Positions 59,292 through 64,000 of a stretch of 64,000 nt of DNA are shown one piece after another. Where the stretch lies: the NCBI GenBank assembly GCA_911728435.2, contig OU452203.1, positions 20,728,293-20,792,292 on the forward strand, in the 5' to 3' direction. Positions within the stretch are counted from its first letter, which is position 1. Every line of letters starts with the position of its first letter. The DNA comes from Apoderus coryli. Taxonomy: Eukaryota > Arthropoda > Insecta > Coleoptera > Attelabidae. The notes beneath the pieces were generated by a model, which ran no database searches, was not told where the DNA came from, and saw only the letters and a list, made by a program, of their open reading frames with translations. A program made the translations under genes and the position numbers.

Positions 59292-59660
59292 TGTTCCGAC
59301 GATATAATTCCATTTTATTACGGTCTAAGTTCGCCAAACGCTCCTCGGAAGCATTAATTGGTTGTTGTATTTCGTCGACTGTGAGCTCACGCGGCACCTA
59401 TTTTGCACAGAGCTTTCGCATACCGAAATGTTCCAGTAAAATGGAAAAAACACTCCCAACTGATACCTTTGCAATGTCAGCTAGCTCGTGCACCTTCAAT
59501 TTTTTGATCATTCATAACCAATTTGTGATTTTTTTTGACGTTTTCTAGAATACCAGCCTCATTTGGGCGTCCACTGCGCTCTGCATCAATTGTGCTAATC
59601 GGACCACGTTTAAATTTAGCAATCCACTTTTCTACCATATCGCCCTCGATTCTTAGGTCT
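59292..59660 (-). pseudogene. mariner transposase N-terminal fragment
   Basis: Minus strand: DMVEKWIAKFKRGPISTIDA, ERSGRPNEAGILENVKK and HKLVMNDQKIE (first helix-turn-helix and linker), KVHELADIAKVSVGSVFSIL (second helix-turn-helix, in another frame), then FGMRKLCAK and RELTVDEIQQPINASEERLA, NLDRNKMEFYRR in slightly altered form. No catalytic Asp is reached. Its C-terminal side is fused to the DD41D-like tail at 59291, and its N-terminal side to the repeat array at about 59660. The short fragment at 62188-62320 covers the same ELTVDxxQQ region and is a close relative. Confidence 0.82.
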
Positions 59661-60210
59661 TGATTAGGTTCTGTATGATAGCGTCCTATACCAAACCAAG
59701 GCCCCAAAAAATTGAAATCTGTTTTCCTAATAATGGGGTCGTGAAATTTACGCAGGACAATGATATTATGAAGGGCTATTTGCATGCCAAACGACATTCT
59801 TCGGAACGATCATTAAGGATAGTTTCTTAGGTCTTGATTAGGTCCTGTATGATAGCGTGCTATACCAATCCAAGGCCCCAAAAAATTGAAATCTGTTTTG
59901 CTAATAATGGGGTCGTGAAATTTACACAGGACAATGATATTATGAAGGGCTATTTACATGCCAAACGGCATTCTTCGGAACGGTCATTAAGAATAGTTTC
60001 TTAGGTCTTGATTAGGTCCTGTATGATAGCGTCCTATACCAAACCAAGGCCCCAAAAAATTGAAATCTGTTTTCCTAATAATGGGGTCGTGAAATTCACG
60101 CAGGACGATGATATTATGAAGGGATATTTTCATGCCAAACGACATACGCCTAAACGGTCATTAAGGATAATTTCTTAAGTCTTGATTAGGTCCTGTATGA
60201 AGGCCCCAAA
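59660..60210 (+). repeat. Tandem array, 174-bp period, about 3 units
   Basis: GATAGCGT starts at 59677, 59851 and 60025, and TCTGTTTT.CTAATAATGGGG at 59718, 59892 and 60066, each 174 bp apart. The unit equals the 161-bp unit at 1570-1988 plus a TCTTGATTAGG insertion and a GGCCCCAAAAAATTG variant block. Units are nearly identical to each other, more so than to the other arrays. A fourth unit breaks off at about 60205. Confidence 0.93.
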
Positions 60211-60249
60211 AACACTGTACATTCAAAAAAAAAAGTAGCTCACTGTACA

Positions 60250-60410
60250 TTCTACAATTACCGAAGGTGCTCAATACATTCAGAAGGTTGGCGACCACTG
60301 ACCTAATAGAGTGGAAATATATCGAGGATCTATGAAGCTATCATGGATGACGATGGAAAAGGAAGCGAGAAGAGCTTTGCTGTAAAGCTTAGAAAATGAT
60401 GATGATGATA
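60250..60410 (+). pseudogene. Possible RTE-like LINE 3' end
   Basis: The plus strand reads RRLATTDLIEWKYIEDL, weakly like the TTDRAEWxxIxE C-terminal motif of RTE-like LINEs, and ends in GATGATGATGAT (60398-60411), the kind of 3' simple repeat such elements carry. Short and uncertain. Confidence 0.35.
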
Positions 60411-60419
60411 TCGGAGTTA

Positions 60420-62180
60420 TATACAAAAAATACAAATGTCAGTACATCTATCCTTATATTATCTAATGTAAAATATGCAAATTCATAATAATCCCCCATT
60501 GTCTTTTCATATTACCCTACTTTTGTGGGATAAACATTTTGTTGGAATATACATAGCGGAAATAATAATTAGTCTCTACCAGTAGGAATACTAGTATCAA
60601 GAGTAAAAAGCAATAAAACGATGCTACAACAGACAATTCTCATTATTCGCCTAGAATAACCAAGTATAACGTTAATAAAACACTAATCTTTTATATTATA
60701 CTACTTGTTCTATCTTCTACTTTTAAAGTGGTCTTCGTCTCTTTTTAGTTTATCTACATTTAAAGATCTCCTTCATTTGTAAACTTATAATTTAACTTTT
60801 GCTTATTCGCAGGCAAAAAGTTAAAAGTTCGTGTGTAACTCTAACTTATTATCTCAAAGTTAATTATTGTTAATCACGGGTTTTAGGAGAGTTATCATTA
60901 AAAAAATACGACTTGATAATAATAAGGACTTGCCTGTTTCTTCTTTCACTGGATTTGGAATTGTATGTATTAATAAAGTCATAATTAGATATGGAATATA
61001 AGTACAACAAATTAATCAGTTCCCACAACAAACAAGTTGATGAAAAACTGGAATTATAATTTAAATCATCATAGAAAGATGGATAATATACTTACGCTTT
61101 CTCAGGCTAGAGGTTCGTTAAAAGTGTTCATTGTTCCTGTTTTAAATGGAACACCCTGTATTTTTATAAATTCCTAACAAAATTCCTAGGCCGTTCCGTT
61201 GGGACGTTCATATTTTTGTTTAGAAAAAATAAGAACCCTATGTCAACAAATCTATGGGAATATTTCGTGTTATCGTAAATATATATATATTAGAAAAAAA
61301 AAAGACTTCTCAGATATTGGAAACTCTCAGAAAGAAATGATCTGCCACCCATGTATTCTAGAATTGCGTAATCCGTAAGCTTGCCAGTGGCGGGTTCTAT
61401 TTGGTTCCAACATAAATGGTTTAGAGATGGCGATTTAAATCTGGTGACCCTGGTCTAGTGATCTTCTTCGGCAAATCCATTTACCAGGAAAGGTTTTACC
61501 TTTATACTAACGAGGAGCAAACAGGGTATAGTGAGGAGGGGTCCTATTATACTGTACTAAGTAAAGAAATTTCAAATCTGACAAACAATTTTCACTAGTC
61601 ATTTATTTTTGCTAGATATTATGATGTCCCTATTAAACCCAATTAATTTTATTAGAAACTTTGTTTCAAACTAATTAAGCTCCCCATAAAGTAAACACCC
61701 TATTGCCTCTCTATATACGGATACACAATATAGTTTTCAGCCATCCGTGACTTTTAATTAAATACTTTTAATTTCATTAAATGCGAGACAGAAAACGAGC
61801 TCGTTTCTTATTATGTATAATGTGGAGCCGAAGTAAAGTTACTAAAATGCATTCATTCAACTTCATTTTCGGTTAGAACGGTGAAAGAGTTCATCAGTGA
61901 GGAGCGTAAGCGTAATTAAGGATGATGCGGTTTCGGCGCTGGTGTATTATGAAACAAAGATATTAATTATTTTTAACGTCTTGTTTTATATCCATTACTA
62001 CATAAAGGTTTTCGTTTATACTCTACATAAAGATATACGAGGACTCTCTCATAAATATCGCTTGAGCTTTTATCTCCACTTGACTGAACAGTACGTTCGA
62101 ACCGTTTCTGAAGCAGTCGAGTCAAAAATTTGCAGAGCTGGTTATTGTTTGAATGGTTTAATTGACACAAATTGAAATAA
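60420..62180. other. AT-rich intergenic stretch
   Basis: A lone GGAACACCCTGTA transposon-type end lies at about 61148-61160. The 92-aa plus frame at 61897-62175 is unrecognised. Confidence 0.4.
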
Positions 62181-62187
62181 ACGGTGT

Positions 62188-62320
62188 CATGAGCTCACAG
62201 TCGACCAAAGACAACAAGGAATTAATGGTTCAGAGGAGCGTTTGGCGTTCTTAGACAGTAATAAAATGGAATTTTATCGTCGATATGTGCGACAATGGAT
62301 GAAACATAGCATAATAAATT
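62188..62320 (+). pseudogene. mariner transposase fragment
   Basis: The plus strand reads HELTVDQRQQGINGSEERLA, FLDSNKMEFYRRYVRQWMKH. This is the mariner segment RELTxDQxQQR...SExxLxLxxxNKxEFxRRYVTMDE just before the first catalytic Asp (the usual TMDET has become RQWMK). About 43 residues. It is close in sequence to 59292-59400 (SEERLAxLDxNKMEFYRR), so the two derive from one mariner lineage. Confidence 0.8.
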
Positions 62321-62329
62321 CGAGTTTTG

Positions 62330-63570
62330 TCAAAATTTTGTTTTTTCTTTCTTGTGCTATACAATAATTACAATACACTTATTTACTAGTTATATTATTC
62401 AAGAACATTTTCTATTACCTTTACATTTCAGAGCATTTTCCGTAAATTTCTCTACGTACAAATTTACTTTATTCTCTATTTTTGCATTAATGCAGTTTCT
62501 ATTTTGTACTAAATTGCCAAGTTGCAGTCCTCTATTTATTTTTATTTTTTGTATTTGTAACACGACAGTCTGTTTGATTAATGACGACAACTTGAAATTT
62601 TACACAGAAAACTATTTTCTTTAATTAAGGCATAGTATAGTGGTACCCGAAGTATATAACTATATAGCTATAGATTTATTCTTCTTATTTTCAAATCAAA
62701 TCACTGAAACAAGAGAGCAAAGAAATTTCAATTAGAGACTTGTAATAGTTGCTGCATGCAAAAGAGAAATTAGCTGCCTGCGAACAGGAGGAAATGCCAT
62801 GAAAATGGTGAAATCACCGAATGCTATTTAAAATTTTTGTACTATTCAATTTAGAGAATTGGCATTTTCCAATAAAACTGATGGGAAAATTGTCTAAGAA
62901 ACTATTTTGTGATCGAATTTATACGGGTGATTCTATCTTTTAAAATTTGTTATGATAACGTTCATAAAATAATAGGGCTTCCTACATGAGCTTACACATG
63001 GCAAGTTTAGTCTTGATTGCAGATTCTGCAGGGAAGAGGACAACAGAATGAGGCTCCATTTCATCAGACAATTCTAATTTAAGTCTGAGTTCAACTCCTG
63101 TATTTAATTTGATCAATAATATAAAAAGATATGACGCCTGCGATATTTTTTATTTAAGCACATTTTAAAATCTAAAATATACTTTAAGTGAGTATTTGAA
63201 TGACGATAAGTATCAGTCATCCCTCTAAAATTCCCTCTTCCTCTTCAACTTCTATTCGTGTAAATATACAGCCATCGAAAAAATTTATTTGGATTACGAT
63301 ACTATATTCTTATTTATGAGAATTACCTGGCAGTTTAGGGCAAAAGATCGGCGGCAAAGCTTTAAAGTAAACTTTTGCGAAATTTTATGTGAATCCAAAT
63401 TACAACCAACCATTCGCAATTTAGATCAGAAGCGTAGAAAAGAGAACTAATAAAATACGAAATTATCGATTTAAGCATCGTTAGTTCTCAAAGATGTAAT
63501 CCACCTATAACTGTGGAGTGCAGAGACAATTGCAATAAAAAAATCCGTCACCTCCACTAAGATTTATTTC
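62330..63570. other. AT-rich intergenic stretch
   Basis: No recognisable feature; the 62352-62624 plus frame is hydrophobic and AT-driven. Confidence 0.4.
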
Positions 63571-63578
63571 AATTTAAG

Positions 63579-63625
63579 TCCATGGACATGTTTCGAGAGC
63601 TCTAAAGCTCTCATCTTCAGCCAGG
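63579..63625 (-). ncRNA. Hammerhead-like motif, CTGAAGATGA variant
   Basis: The minus strand reads CCTGG, CTGAAGATGA, stem GAGAGCTTTAGAGCTCTC, then GAAAC, loop AT, GT, C, CATGG. The second half (GAAAC-AT-GTC) fits the minimal hammerhead with C as cleavage base. The first core element has three extra bases (CTGA-AGATGA), so classical activity is doubtful. The downstream AGTGGAGGTGACGGATTTTT (63558-63539) is the same block, better matched, as GTGGAGTTGACGAATTTT after the 44923 copy, so it is the same kind of element end. Confidence 0.5.
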
Positions 63626-63629
63626 CAAA

Positions 63630-64000
63630 GCCAACTAGGTTGTCAACATTTAAAAAACAAAATTGTTATGTACATGGGACATTTATAAAAAAACATCACA
63701 AAACAAACTATTATTCATTTATTCTTTTTGATTTGTCACAATTTTTAGCCTTTAACATTTCAATTAAATTAAATGCGACAACATTTTGAAGTGGACAAGA
63801 TTTGTTTTTTTTTTGTGAAATGAAAAAAGAACATCAAATCCGTGTCATGGGTTCGCAAAATGTCATCCAGATTGACCAGTGCAAAAACGATTACAGAAGT
63901 CATTTAATGACCATCGTCCGAAAAAAAAAACGATATTCCACGAAGACAAAGATCGAGCTCATTCATTCCAAATCGCCACGATCAAATCTGAGTATCGATT
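63630..64000. other. AT-rich end of window
   Basis: May be the upstream part of the element ending at 63579, but no coding motif was recognised before the window ends. Confidence 0.3.

Noticed and set aside
1570..60210. 161/174-bp units as hammerhead-bearing retrozymes
   Set aside because: No CTGATGA...GAAA core is present in the unit on either strand.

Overview
This window looks like a gene-poor, AT-rich stretch of an arthropod nuclear genome, most likely an insect. The evidence is the mix of degenerate mariner, Tc1-like, DD41D-type, piggyBac-like and non-LTR transposon remnants, tRNA-headed SINE-like repeats and long (TA)n tracts. A beetle would fit the element mix, but I cannot fix the order from sequence alone. 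I found no convincing host protein-coding gene, rRNA or functional tRNA, and almost every recognisable coding signal is a transposon fragment.

Layout. 1-4.5 kb: an RTE-like LINE fragment, a 161-bp-period tandem array, a piggyBac-like remnant and a second RTE-like scrap. 4.6-13.3 kb: mostly featureless AT-rich DNA with one hammerhead-ribozyme-like motif (about 10.95 kb). 13.3-20.2 kb: LINE 3' ends, a helix-turn-helix scrap of a DD41D-type transposase and a mariner pseudogene. 22.6-28.4 kb: a tRNA-derived SINE, several LINE fragments and the one apparently intact gene, a 370-aa DD41D-type transposase inside a complete 2087-bp element with about 340-bp, nearly identical terminal inverted repeats and TA target duplications. 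30.5-31.1 kb: a 600-bp imperfect palindrome. 32.6-33.9 kb: a complete but inactivated mariner. 34-45 kb: further DD41D-like and Tc1-like scraps, small TA-flanked MITEs, SINEs and two hammerhead-like motifs. 48-60 kb: a Crypton-like tyrosine recombinase family seen as an internally deleted element (48.2-48.9 kb), a solo end (44.2 kb) and a larger pseudogene (56.4-57.1 kb), the last joined to the 160-174-bp tandem repeat. A Jockey-like LINE lies at 52.5-53.4 kb and a chimeric mariner/DD41D-like pseudogene abuts a longer array of the same repeat at 59-60.2 kb. 60.2-64 kb: small LINE and mariner scraps and a variant hammerhead-like motif.

How the parts relate. The intact DD41D element ends in CAGGGTG, and many short TA-flanked elements (49, 59, 199 and 772 bp) end the same way, so this region has been repeatedly targeted by one transposase type or close relatives. 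The hammerhead-like motifs share not only the ribozyme core but also a downstream block (GTGGAG..TTGAC), which suggests that they are ends of one retroelement family of the Penelope-like kind. The 160-174-bp repeat recurs at five places and adjoins both the Crypton and the mariner remnants, so it behaves like a mobile or element-borne satellite. These three sets (hammerhead ends, Crypton derivatives, repeat arrays) are the most interesting content.
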